Assembly: GCA_030696155.1 (NCBI GenBank)
Contig: JAUYSY010000083.1
Coordinates: 1 to 52,587, forward strand
Origin: Alphaproteobacteria bacterium
GTDB lineage: Bacteria; Pseudomonadota; Alphaproteobacteria; JAUXUR01
Direction of reading: 5' to 3'
DNA length: 52,587 nucleotides
In this document: in pieces, positions 17,184 through 25,396 of the stretch
Layout of the letters: every line of letters starts with the position of its first letter
Position numbering within the stretch: the first letter of the stretch is position 1
Position numbers and translations under genes: made by a program
The notes under the pieces: model-generated
Seen by the model: the letters and a program-made list of their open reading frames with translations, nothing else
Database searches by the model: none
Told to the model about the DNA's origin: nothing

Positions 17184-19550
17184 ATGAAGGCGAGACGCAT
17201 AAACATGATCATTAAAAATAGTTTTTCTATATTTTTTTTAAAATTATTAGGGTGCGTTTTTTTATTTTGGGGATGGTTTTCTTCAAATCTTTATTGTAAA
17301 AATCACGAGATAGATTTAACGCTTAGCTATAAAATTGTTCATTTTGCAAACAAAAATGTAAAAACAATTGCTATCAATGATACGATTCCTGGGCCCATTC
17401 TTCGTTTTAAAGAAGGCGATCATGTGTCGATTAATGTGCATAATCAATTGGATGAAGATACAAGTGTTCATTGGCATGGATTGATTTTGCCTTGGCAGAT
17501 GGATGGGGTGGAGCATGTAACACAGAAACCTATTCCGCCAAAAGGTGTATTTCATTATCAATTTACCTTAAAGCAATCAGGTACTTATTGGTATCATGCA
17601 CATTCAGGTTTTCAAGAACAACAAGGTGTTTATGGGGCCCTTATTATTGATCCTCTAGAGAAACCCGCATACGAATATAATAAAGATCATGTTGTTGTTT
17701 TATCTGATTGGAGCAATACGCATCCAGAGCAAGTTTGGGCTAATTTAAAAAAAACGGGCGATTATTATGCGCCTAAACTTCCATTGCAACCGTCTCTCGT
17801 TCGTTTTTTACGTGATTATAAACAGGCAGATCCTGAGCAACGAAAAAAAATACGCAGTGATTACAAGATGATGCAACAGATGCGCATGAGCATTTATGAT
17901 TTCAGTGATGTTGCCTATGATACGTTTTTGATGAATGGAAAAAATGCATCTGATCCTTGGGTAGAGAATGTAAAAATCGGGGACATTGTTCGATTGCGTT
18001 TTATAGGCGCAGGCGGCAGCACCATTTTTCGTGTCAAAATACCGGGTGCAAAGATGCAGATGGTGCATATCCAGGGCAATGATGTGCAGCCATATTGGAT
18101 TGACGATTTCACTATTGCGCCTGGCGAAACTTATGATGTTTTGATTAAAATTGAAAAAGAAACACCTTATATTATTTATGCTGAATCCGCCGATACATTA
18201 GGTGCTGCTTATGGGGCATTAGTAACTGATCCCAATACCAAAGTTGATTATCGCGTTGCGCCTTTTCCAATACCTGCGCCAGTCACGATGGGGCATTCTA
18301 TGGCGCATGCCGGACATAAGATGGAGGAGAATTCTAAATCGATGCCTTTACATGATCAGCATGAAATGAGTTCCCAGCATGAAATGAGTTCTAAGTCGCA
18401 TGGAGCTAAGAAAATGGCTCATAATAGCGAGGAATCCTTAACAAAAGGTACAAAATATCAAGAATTAAAAGCGCCTTTTAAAACGAATAATCCCTCAAAA
18501 TCATTTGAAACCATTGATATGGTGCTAAGTGGGTATATGGGACGATATATGTGGTTTATCAATGGATTGCCTGAATCTAAAGCAAGTCTTATTTATTTTG
18601 AGCCAGGTAAAAGATATCGGCTTGTTTTTAAAAATGAGTCGATGATGCATCACCCTATGCATCTTCATGGGCATTGGTTCATTTTGCGTAATGGTCATGG
18701 TGCCTATGATCCATTATTGCATACAATAGATGTCGCACCTGGTGCTGTAGCTGTTGCTGATGTTGATGCAAATGCAAGCGGGCAATGGTTTTTTCATTGT
18801 CATCACATGTTTCATATGATGTCAGGTATGTCGCGAATTTTTCGCTATACAAATTTTTCAGATGATAATGAACATATTGATAACACGCCTAAAAAGTCAA
18901 AAGAGGCTCATCCTGTGGGGCATAAATCACATTCTTTTTTTGCAAAATTCTTAGAGTTAAGTATTGATCCCTTTTACAATGAACAAGAAGCATCTTTAAA
19001 ACTATTATATGGCTCAGATTACAATAAAATTGAATTGTATAGCGAAGACGCTGAAATCAAAAAAGGAAAAATTACGAAAGCTGATCTTGATTGTTTTTAT
19101 AGACGTTTAATCAGCGAATTTTGGTCTGTTAAAGGCGGTGTTAATTATGTATATAGACCTTCAAAAACGCCCTATATTCAGCCGGGTATTGGGATAGAAG
19201 GGTTGATGCCTTATTTCATCGATACCAATATTCGTGGATATTTGCATAAAGGAAGCGCAAAACTTGATCTTCAATTATCCAGAGACACACAAATAACGAA
19301 TAATTTTTTTATAAGAAAACGTATCAGAAGTATTTTAGCGACAAAAACAATAGTTAAAGATGAAATTGGATGTGGTTTAAATCAGATGCAATATGTTGTT
19401 CGGCCTTTTTATCGTTTGTCACCTGCCATTAATGTTTATGCTGAATATAAACATACGGATTATATTGGAAAATTAAAAAAAATACATCGAAAGAAGGGGG
19501 AATCAACGAAGGAGGATACATTGAATCTTGGTTGTTCATTTGTTTTTTAA
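17184..19550 (+). CDS. copA/copB fusion: Fused multicopper oxidase (CopA) and outer-membrane CopB-like protein
   Basis: 788 residues from the ATG at 17184 (GTG 17181 and ATG 17205 are alternatives; the ribosome sites are poor). After a hydrophobic export signal come three cupredoxin domains with all copper motifs: HWHG (96-99), WYHAH (136-140), HPMHLHGHW (490-498) and HCHHMFHMM (538-546). A His/Met-rich linker at about 372-425 (GHSMAHAGHKMEE, HEMSSQHEMSS) should bind copper. From about 590 on the sequence matches CopB (LYGSDYNKIELYSEDAEI, then FYRRLISEFWSVKGGVNYVY, GIGIEGLMPYF) and ends in Phe like a beta-barrel protein. CopA and CopB are normally separate proteins. It is bounded by the E elements. 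Confidence 0.9.
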   Translation: MKARRINMIIKNSFSIFFLKLLGCVFLFWGWFSSNLYCKNHEIDLTLSYKIVHFANKNVKTIAINDTIPGPILRFKEGDHVSINVHNQLDEDTSVHWHGLILPWQMDGVEHVTQKPIPPKGVFHYQFTLKQSGTYWYHAHSGFQEQQGVYGALIIDPLEKPAYEYNKDHVVVLSDWSNTHPEQVWANLKKTGDYYAPKLPLQPSLVRFLRDYKQADPEQRKKIRSDYKMMQQMRMSIYDFSDVAYDTFLMNGKNASDPWVENVKIGDIVRLRFIGAGGSTIFRVKIPGAKMQMVHIQGNDVQPYWIDDFTIAPGETYDVLIKIEKETPYIIYAESADTLGAAYGALVTDPNTKVDYRVAPFPIPAPVTMGHSMAHAGHKMEENSKSMPLHDQHEMSSQHEMSSKSHGAKKMAHNSEESLTKGTKYQELKAPFKTNNPSKSFETIDMVLSGYMGRYMWFINGLPESKASLIYFEPGKRYRLVFKNESMMHHPMHLHGHWFILRNGHGAYDPLLHTIDVAPGAVAVADVDANASGQWFFHCHHMFHMMSGMSRIFRYTNFSDDNEHIDNTPKKSKEAHPVGHKSHSFFAKFLELSIDPFYNEQEASLKLLYGSDYNKIELYSEDAEIKKGKITKADLDCFYRRLISEFWSVKGGVNYVYRPSKTPYIQPGIGIEGLMPYFIDTNIRGYLHKGSAKLDLQLSRDTQITNNFFIRKRIRSILATKTIVKDEIGCGLNQMQYVVRPFYRLSPAINVYAEYKHTDYIGKLKKIHRKKGESTKEDTLNLGCSFVF

Positions 19551-19831
19551 AACTCTACCGAACAAAAATTTAATTTTGGATAGAAATATACAAAATACCA
19601 GCCGTTTCCCTGAACCGGCGAGAAGTGAAGCTTCGAGCATTGATTCAGGGTCCAATTAACAATCATGATCGCAGATCATGACGTTATTTAAATAATTTTG
19701 CCATGCTCTTCAAGCATGAATTTCGTTTTGGATCCTGGATCTACGTATGAAGCTTTGCTTCAACGAGTCCAGGAAAACAAAGGGGTGTGGGCAAATTTCT
19801 AGCATAAAAATAAAATTTGTCCCGTAGATTG
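19551..19831. mobile_element. MITE-like element family E, copy E2 (281 bp)
   Basis: Second copy of the element at 15520-15800, in the same orientation and of the same length. It begins directly after the TAA stop of the copper gene and ends 15 bases before the stop of the lipoprotein gene on the other strand. Its ends are CTCTACCGAACAAA and, inverted, CAATCTACGGGACAAA. Confidence 0.8.
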
Positions 19832-19845
19832 CAAACAATTAAATT

Positions 19846-20259
19846 CTACTGAACTTTAAGACCATCAGCATCATGAACTTCAATTTTTTCAATGACATCA
19901 GAATTTTTGCTTGCATAGACTACACGCGCTGTAATATATCCACGATTGTTTGATAAGGCACCTTCTACAGGTGTGCCTGCAACTTCCCAAAGCCCTAAAG
20001 TCATAACATCAAGTGCACCATGGCCTGCGGCACGAACATAGTTAAAGCCACTTTTGCGTGCTTTTGCACGATAGGTTTCAGTATATTTGCCATTTTCTTC
20101 TGTATGTTTATCAAGAATTTCCATGCCTAATGAAAGATAGCATCCTCTGGAATGACATTTTCTAACGTCGCTAACTGCCACGCCGTCGTTTGATGCTGCT
20201 TTATAAACTGAACAGCTGCTTATAAAAAGGGCCAATGCTACATAACTTAGCTTGTACAT
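19846..20259 (-). CDS. Predicted lipoprotein of unknown function
   Basis: 137 residues with a lipoprotein signal: a hydrophobic stretch followed by FISSC, with Cys16 as the lipidated residue. The middle part, AAGHGALDVMTLGLWEVAGT followed by PVEG, is a pattern seen in many short proteobacterial lipoproteins of unknown function. The last 30 residues are predicted strands. It is a lone gene between element E2 and repeat D1. The function is unknown. Confidence 0.75.
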   Translation of the reverse strand: MYKLSYVALALFISSCSVYKAASNDGVAVSDVRKCHSRGCYLSLGMEILDKHTEENGKYTETYRAKARKSGFNYVRAAGHGALDVMTLGLWEVAGTPVEGALSNNRGYITARVVYASKNSDVIEKIEVHDADGLKVQ

Positions 20260-20440
20260 TTACTATGTTCCATTTGTTAACAATAATTTAATATCAGGAG
20301 TCTACACTTTTATAAAAAATATGCAATATGTGATTAAGCAGGCTATTGCTATGTATTGATTTTGTTCTAAAAAATATTCAACATTGCTTGATAGTTTTTT
20401 CTTGTTTTAAAAGAATATATTTTTTTAATATTAAAAATGT

Positions 20441-20546
20441 TATAGTCGATAGACATTGGAAGGATACATCGTCATGCCTTGCTCATGTATATAAGGATAC
20501 ACTTCGCTCGTTGTCCTTGTCTACTTCTCAAGTCTATCGACTATAG
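20441..20546. repeat. Palindromic element family D, copy D1
   Basis: The ends TATAGTCGATAGAC and GTCTATCGACTATA are perfect inverted repeats of 14 bp. The centre has the core hairpin TCATGTATATAAGGATACACT shared with families B, C and G. It lies in the 326-bp gap before the DUF2157 gene; the rest of the gap is AT-rich with no further feature seen. Confidence 0.85.
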
Positions 20547-20585
20547 CCCAATATTGTTGATCTATTCATTCGTTGAGAGGCGAAA

Positions 20586-21614
20586 ATGGTAAAAGAAAAA
20601 AAATCTGTAGATCTTACTAAAATTAAAATTCAGCGTTCACTTATTGAAAAATTATTTGCACAAAATATAATTTCAACTGAAGTGCGCACATCAAGTTTGA
20701 AGCTTATATATCCACATCAAAATTGGGGATTATGGGCACAAAGACTGTTTTTAATTTTAGGCTTTTCTCTTATTTTATCGAGCATTATTTTCTTTTTCGC
20801 TTTCAATTGGGCAATTATACCAAATTTTGCAAAATTAGGGGTAATTGAAGTCGGTTTTTTTGTGGCTATTATTTGTAGCTTTTGTTTTGATCTTAAGAAG
20901 ATTTTAGGCCAAATAAGTCTGTTGGGCGCTTCGGTTTTTGTGGGGGCTTTTTTAGCAGTGTTTGGTCAAATCTATCAAACAGGCGCTGATGCTTATCAGC
21001 TTTTTTTGATATGGTCACTCCTTATTTTACCGTTCGTCTTTATTTCAACCAATTCTTTTCATTGGTTTCTTTGGTTTGTGGTAACGTCGCTTGCTATTTA
21101 TTTTTACTGCAACCAAGTTTTTATGATTAATTTAATATTTGATAATGTGACTTGGGTATTGCTTGCTCTTTTTTCGTCAGCGCTTCTTGTTGTAAAAGCC
21201 TATTATAGGTCGCTCAAAAAAATATGGATGCCAGCGCCTTGGACGACGTCGTTGCTTGTACTTGCAACACTTTCATATTTGCTTGTGCCATCTCTTCATT
21301 ACATTTTTGAAATTGGGAAAGAGCCCATAGGCTTTTTTGTACAATTAGGGACTGGGTTATCACTTATTATTCACGCAATATTTTACTTGTATTTTAGGTT
21401 TAAAAAACCCGCTATTGTTCCCTTATGTTTTACCTATTTGTCTTTATGTATCATTGTTGAAGCCATTATAGCGCGGGTTATTTTATGGTCAGGAAATGAA
21501 TTGGGTGCAATTGGTTATTTGATTGTTCTTATTTTTACGCTTGGATTATTTAGTTTTGCAACGATGCGTTTGCACCACTTCTACAAGCAAATGAGGATTA
21601 AATATGATGCATAG
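20586..21614 (+). CDS. DUF2157 family membrane protein
   Basis: 342 residues. A short cytoplasmic N-terminus (about 50 residues, with LIEKLFAQNIIS, typical of DUF2157) is followed by about ten membrane helices. The motif GASVFVGAFLAVFGQIYQTG followed by ADAYQLFLIWSLL near residue 118 is a family hallmark. The ribosome site is GAGAGGCG. The last 11 bases overlap the next gene, and the three genes 20586-23340 form one operon of a type often seen together. The biochemical role of the family is not known. Confidence 0.9.
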   Translation: MVKEKKSVDLTKIKIQRSLIEKLFAQNIISTEVRTSSLKLIYPHQNWGLWAQRLFLILGFSLILSSIIFFFAFNWAIIPNFAKLGVIEVGFFVAIICSFCFDLKKILGQISLLGASVFVGAFLAVFGQIYQTGADAYQLFLIWSLLILPFVFISTNSFHWFLWFVVTSLAIYFYCNQVFMINLIFDNVTWVLLALFSSALLVVKAYYRSLKKIWMPAPWTTSLLVLATLSYLLVPSLHYIFEIGKEPIGFFVQLGTGLSLIIHAIFYLYFRFKKPAIVPLCFTYLSLCIIVEAIIARVILWSGNELGAIGYLIVLIFTLGLFSFATMRLHHFYKQMRIKYDA

Positions 21615-22821
21615 AATGAATGGGCAAGATTATTTAGATTATTTGCATGATCGTCAATTGGTTGATGAACGTGCGTTAGGTACCATAAAAAAATTCATAA
21701 CTAATAATGCGAAGCAACCTGGATTACCATTTTATTTCCATCTTTTAGCCGGTGTTGGAACATTGATTTCGACATTTTGTCTTTACTCAGTTCTAAATCT
21801 TTTTGGATTTATAAGTTTTTTCAATACAGAAGGTTTTCTAGGCTGGGGGATTGCTTTTATCGTTTTGGCTATATTGATTTATTTTCAATTTAAAAGCAAT
21901 AAAAGCCTTGTACAGCAAAGTTTTTTGATTCAGTTTTCTTTTGCATTGATGGTCGTCGGAAAAGTTTTTATTATAATTTACACCCTTTATAATCTTCAAA
22001 ATTACTTTAAATTTCATAGTACTTGGGTCTATTCAACAATTCTTCTTGTGTTGACGGGACTTACTTTTTTTCTTTACAAAGTAACAGCAGAACGCTTTTT
22101 GGGGTGTTTTTTCCTTTTTCTTTCCATTATTTACAATATTACTGAAACATCTTTTTTTCAGCCTGATAATAATCTTGTATTAAATATTTACATGTTGCTG
22201 CAAGTTGTTTTGGCGAGCGTTTTGTTTACACATTCGCATGTCAAAAACGCTTTTATTTCTATCGCTTATGCGCTTGTTTTGTCTGTTGCTGTGGAAATTG
22301 TTTTTTTTGATTTAACAATTGCCCCGTGGGTTCTTGGTAAAGATTTTGGGTTAATATATGTGCAATATGGTTTTGCGCTTTTACTTATTTGGTCTATGTT
22401 TTGGGCATCTGGAGCGCGTAATATCGGCGCATGTTTTAAAAACATCCATTTGATTTTGGCATCGTTACTTGTAGTTTTGTTGTCATATTTGACAGCACCC
22501 GGTATTATTTTTTCAATCTTTTTGATTGTTCTGGGATATGCATGTCAGCGGCGGTTTTTATGGTTATTGGGTGTATTTCTAATGCCAATTTACCTTTTCT
22601 TTTATTATTACGATTTGCAAGTTACCCTTCTTGAAAAATCAATTATTATGTTCTCGAGCGGCCTTATTCTTTTGATTGGTGCCGTATATATTCGTATTTG
22701 TAAATTAGATATAGCCAATAGCCATTGGAAGGATACATCGTCACGCCTCTCTCATGTAGACAAGAATACACTTCGCTCGTTGTTCCTTGTCTACTTCTCA
22801 AGTCTATCGACTATAATATAA
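21604..22821 (+). CDS. DUF4401 family membrane protein with a repeat-encoded C-terminal tail
   Basis: 405 residues with about eleven membrane helices; it fits the DUF4401 family, the usual partner of DUF2157. The last natural helix ends near YIRICKLD. The final 36 codons (from 22711) lie in palindromic element D2, so the tail NSHWKDTSSRLSHVDKNTLR followed by SLFLVYFSSLSTII is translated repeat sequence and even the region of the stop is set by the element's right edge. The related element D1 is open in the same frame. Whether the tail is kept in the mature protein is unknown. Confidence 0.88.
   Translation: MMHRMNGQDYLDYLHDRQLVDERALGTIKKFITNNAKQPGLPFYFHLLAGVGTLISTFCLYSVLNLFGFISFFNTEGFLGWGIAFIVLAILIYFQFKSNKSLVQQSFLIQFSFALMVVGKVFIIIYTLYNLQNYFKFHSTWVYSTILLVLTGLTFFLYKVTAERFLGCFFLFLSIIYNITETSFFQPDNNLVLNIYMLLQVVLASVLFTHSHVKNAFISIAYALVLSVAVEIVFFDLTIAPWVLGKDFGLIYVQYGFALLLIWSMFWASGARNIGACFKNIHLILASLLVVLLSYLTAPGIIFSIFLIVLGYACQRRFLWLLGVFLMPIYLFFYYYDLQVTLLEKSIIMFSSGLILLIGAVYIRICKLDIANSHWKDTSSRLSHVDKNTLRSLFLVYFSSLSTII
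22710..22815. repeat. Palindromic element family D, copy D2, inside a coding sequence
   Basis: Closely similar to 20441-20546, with the left end TATAGCCAATAGCC partly diverged and the right end GTCTATCGACTATA intact. It carries the core TCATGTAGACAAGAATACACT. It is inserted in frame at the 3' end of the DUF4401 gene, much as Rickettsia palindromic elements enter genes. Confidence 0.85.
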
Positions 22822-22836
22822 GTCAGGGAGATCAAC

Positions 22837-23340
22837 ATGAAAAAAATAATTCTCCTTTTAGCGACCATTACGATTTTTGTTTTCTTTAACTACAATATTT
22901 ATGTAAAGGAAAATATTATTGAGAATGGTGAAAAAATATTTCTTGAATTGCGTCCGGTTGATCCACGATCTTTTATGCAAGGTGATTATATGGCTTTGCG
23001 TTTTAAGATTGAAGAAGATGCTCGTTTCAATGCGAATGAATCTGTGCCGCTAAAAGGTAAAATTGTGGTAACTATTAATGAACAAAAAATAGGACATTTT
23101 GAAAAACTGTATATAGGCGGCGATTTAAATGCGAATCAATGTTTGTTTGATTACCGACTTACCAATTTAGGTATAAATATTATGCCGGATTCTTTTATGT
23201 TCCAGGAAGGACATGCATCTTTTTATGAAAAAGCAAAATATGGCGTTTTTAAGTTTATTGGACATGAATATTTGTTAACGGGACTCGCCGATGAGCATTT
23301 AAATGAAATTAAGCCATTGATTGAGACTTTGGTAAAATAG
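22837..23340 (+). CDS. GDYXXLXY domain protein
   Basis: 167 residues with one N-terminal membrane anchor (residues 4-20) and the hallmark QGDYMALRFKI near residue 48, just after LELRPVDPRSFM. This small family is nearly always encoded after DUF2157/DUF4401 genes, as here. The start has a clear ribosome site (CAGGGAG). It faces the periplasm; the function is unknown. Confidence 0.88.
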   Translation: MKKIILLLATITIFVFFNYNIYVKENIIENGEKIFLELRPVDPRSFMQGDYMALRFKIEEDARFNANESVPLKGKIVVTINEQKIGHFEKLYIGGDLNANQCLFDYRLTNLGINIMPDSFMFQEGHASFYEKAKYGVFKFIGHEYLLTGLADEHLNEIKPLIETLVK

Positions 23341-23512
23341 TATTTACTTTATAGAAAACCTGGATTTCCGTTGTTATAAGTTACCCAGCACCTAGACGTG
23401 TGGATTTAAAAGTCATGTCTTATCTTAATAAATTGGAAAAAGTCTATTGCATAATCCCTTCAATCGATCTAGATCAAAAGAATTATGCAAAGCGATTATT
23501 GAAAGTGTTCTA

Positions 23513-24861
23513 CTAATTACCCCACTTTTGACCTTTAAAATCAAGATTTAATTGCGATTGCTTAATTATTAAATTGGGTCTTTTTTCTTTTATTTTTTGC
23601 ATAAAACTATCCGAGAGCATTTTATTATAAGTATTCAACTCTATGTAATTAAGCTGTGGTAGGTTATTTATGAATAATCCAGCATCCTGATCTTGCATCT
23701 CATTACAAAGAATTGATAATTCCTGAAGGTTGTCCAATCCTTTAACACAAGGAAAAATCTCATTTCCATTAAAAAAACCAAGTACCATTTTTACAAAAAT
23801 TAATGCTTAGCTTTTTAAGATTCTTCAAATTAGAAATGGATTCTAATTTTTGTCTCTCTTGATTAGGTTTCAAATAGCTAATGTCCACACGGCAACGAAT
23901 TGACAAATTTTCAAGATTGGTCATTCTTCCAATAATATTCAATGCATTATTTGAATATGACTCAATATCTAAAGACCTCAGATTAGGCATTTTTGCAATG
24001 CTATTAAGAACTACATCATTAGAAGTAAGTATTTTCAAAACAGTAAGTTTATGTTTATGCGTAAAATCTAAATCTATATTTTCAGAAACAATGTTTTCGG
24101 AAAGATCCAAAAAAACAAGATTATTCATACAAAACAATCCTTGAATCACTTCGCTACTGATATTCGTTTGGGAAAGATCCAATTTAATTAGTTTTGGAGC
24201 TTTATATATTTCCTTAAAACTATCAGGATCAAACTTCATTGAAATAAGGTTTAATGTCTCTAAATTTTGAAAACCAGCAATTTTTTTGCAATCAATTGGT
24301 TTAAAAAGAATATTGTTAACCGAAAAATGATTTTAAAGTGTGCTTTGATTTTACCAGCAATAGACCTAACGCTTTTGAATGTATTGACTTAAAACGTATC
24401 TGTTCAGGAATGTTATCATTTAAAACATATTTCACATGTGGAATTTCATATTTTTGAATAATAGTACTTAAATATTCTACATTTTGTCCATTTTCATACT
24501 CAAACCATGAGTGATGAAATGCTCTTTTAAAGGGATTGATTTTTTTTATTTGTATTATGTTTTCAGACACGTCATCTAAAATCATATTATCTGAATTTTC
24601 AACAGGAACCTGCTGATCTTGTTGATCTCGTTGATTTAACTCTTCCCACCTTTCCATAAATTTAATATGCATATCTTGAGGTAAAGCCAAAATAACAGGT
24701 AGCTGATCTTCAAAAAGACTAATATCAAAATTTCTTAATCCTTCATCCGTGTATAAAGTTTCTATAACCTCTTCAATATAACCTGCTTTACAGGCACTTG
24801 TTATGATATTTGATACACCAAGCATCATACAAAAAGTTATTATCTTCTTAAAATTCAACAT
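23513..24861 (-). pseudogene. Secreted leucine-rich repeat protein gene broken by two frameshifts
   Basis: The reading runs in three frames. From the ATG at 24861 (AGAGAA ribosome site) an export signal (MLNFKKIITFCMMLGVSNII) and about 175 residues follow, up to the stop in SFFG-stop (near 24316). One base shift there continues as FSVNNILFKPIDCKKIAGFQ and NLETLNL, leading into LRRs such as APKLIKLDLSQTNIS and MNNLVFLDLSENIVS. A second shift at a run of seven A/T bases near 23775 joins WFF-stop to GFFNGNEIF and the last LRR (LDNLQELSILCNEM). Both shifts are in homopolymer runs, so decay, phase variation or sequencing error are all possible. Confidence 0.8.
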
Positions 24862-25121
24862 ATTTTCTCTGATTTTGTACAAGATTTGTATATTAAAAAT
24901 ATTTTAAAACCTCATTATTTTAATAAAAAAATTATAAAAAATTCAATACTATAATATACAATATCTAATAATGAGTTATTTTTATTACATTTATCGATTT
25001 ATTAAAAATATTTTATATTTCGATTAAAATGAGTTGCCAGTTTGCCTATATCTCTTCGTATAGCTACGTCACGTCGATAAACCTGAAGTTAAATCATGTA
25101 ATATAAAAATAAATTTAAAAA

Positions 25122-25351
25122 TCAGCTTGCTTCTGCTTGAAAAATAGCGAGTGATAAATCACGAATCAGTGCTTCTTCCGTCAAGGACAATTTGCTATCA
25201 AGAATCAACTGCGTTGCTTCAGCTGGTGGAAGGGCGCGCGCATAATAAAATCCTTGCTCATAATCACATTTTAATTTTTTAAGATGATCTAATTCTTGCT
25301 CAATGCCTTCTGCAACAACAAACAACCATAGATCACTAAAAGATAACTTAT
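25122..25351 (-). pseudogene. Displaced 3' end of the GGDEF-EAL gene
   Basis: The last 68 or so codons match the C-terminus of the protein at 27562-30501 almost exactly (YARALPPAEATQLILDSKLS, then LTEEALIRDLS and IFQAEAS), with mostly synonymous base changes. Upstream the match fades after VVAEGIE and LSFSDLW, and the catalytic part of EAL is absent. Similarity ends at the stop codon. The open frame extends up to 25388 through a palindrome but is not a real gene. Confidence 0.9.
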
Positions 25352-25358
25352 GGAAAGA

Positions 25359-25378
25359 GGGACTTTTTAAAAGTCCCC
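25359..25378 (-). terminator. Hairpin after the 598-aa secreted protein gene
   Basis: A near-perfect palindrome, GGGACTTTTTAAAAGTCCC, starts about 20 bases after the stop of the minus-strand gene at 25397 and is followed by TCTTTCC. It may end transcription. It also marks the junction between that gene and the EAL fragment. Confidence 0.45.
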
Positions 25379-25396
25379 TACTGAACATCCAAAGCT

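Noticed and set aside
20346-20546. Open frame of 66 codons upstream of the DUF2157 gene
   Set aside because: Its second half is palindromic element D1 and the first half has no family or ribosome site.
25352-25388. Possible start of an independent 88-aa EAL-type protein
   Set aside because: The catalytic EAL part is missing, the N-terminal 20 residues come from a palindrome, and the rest is a copy of the GGDEF-EAL 3' end.
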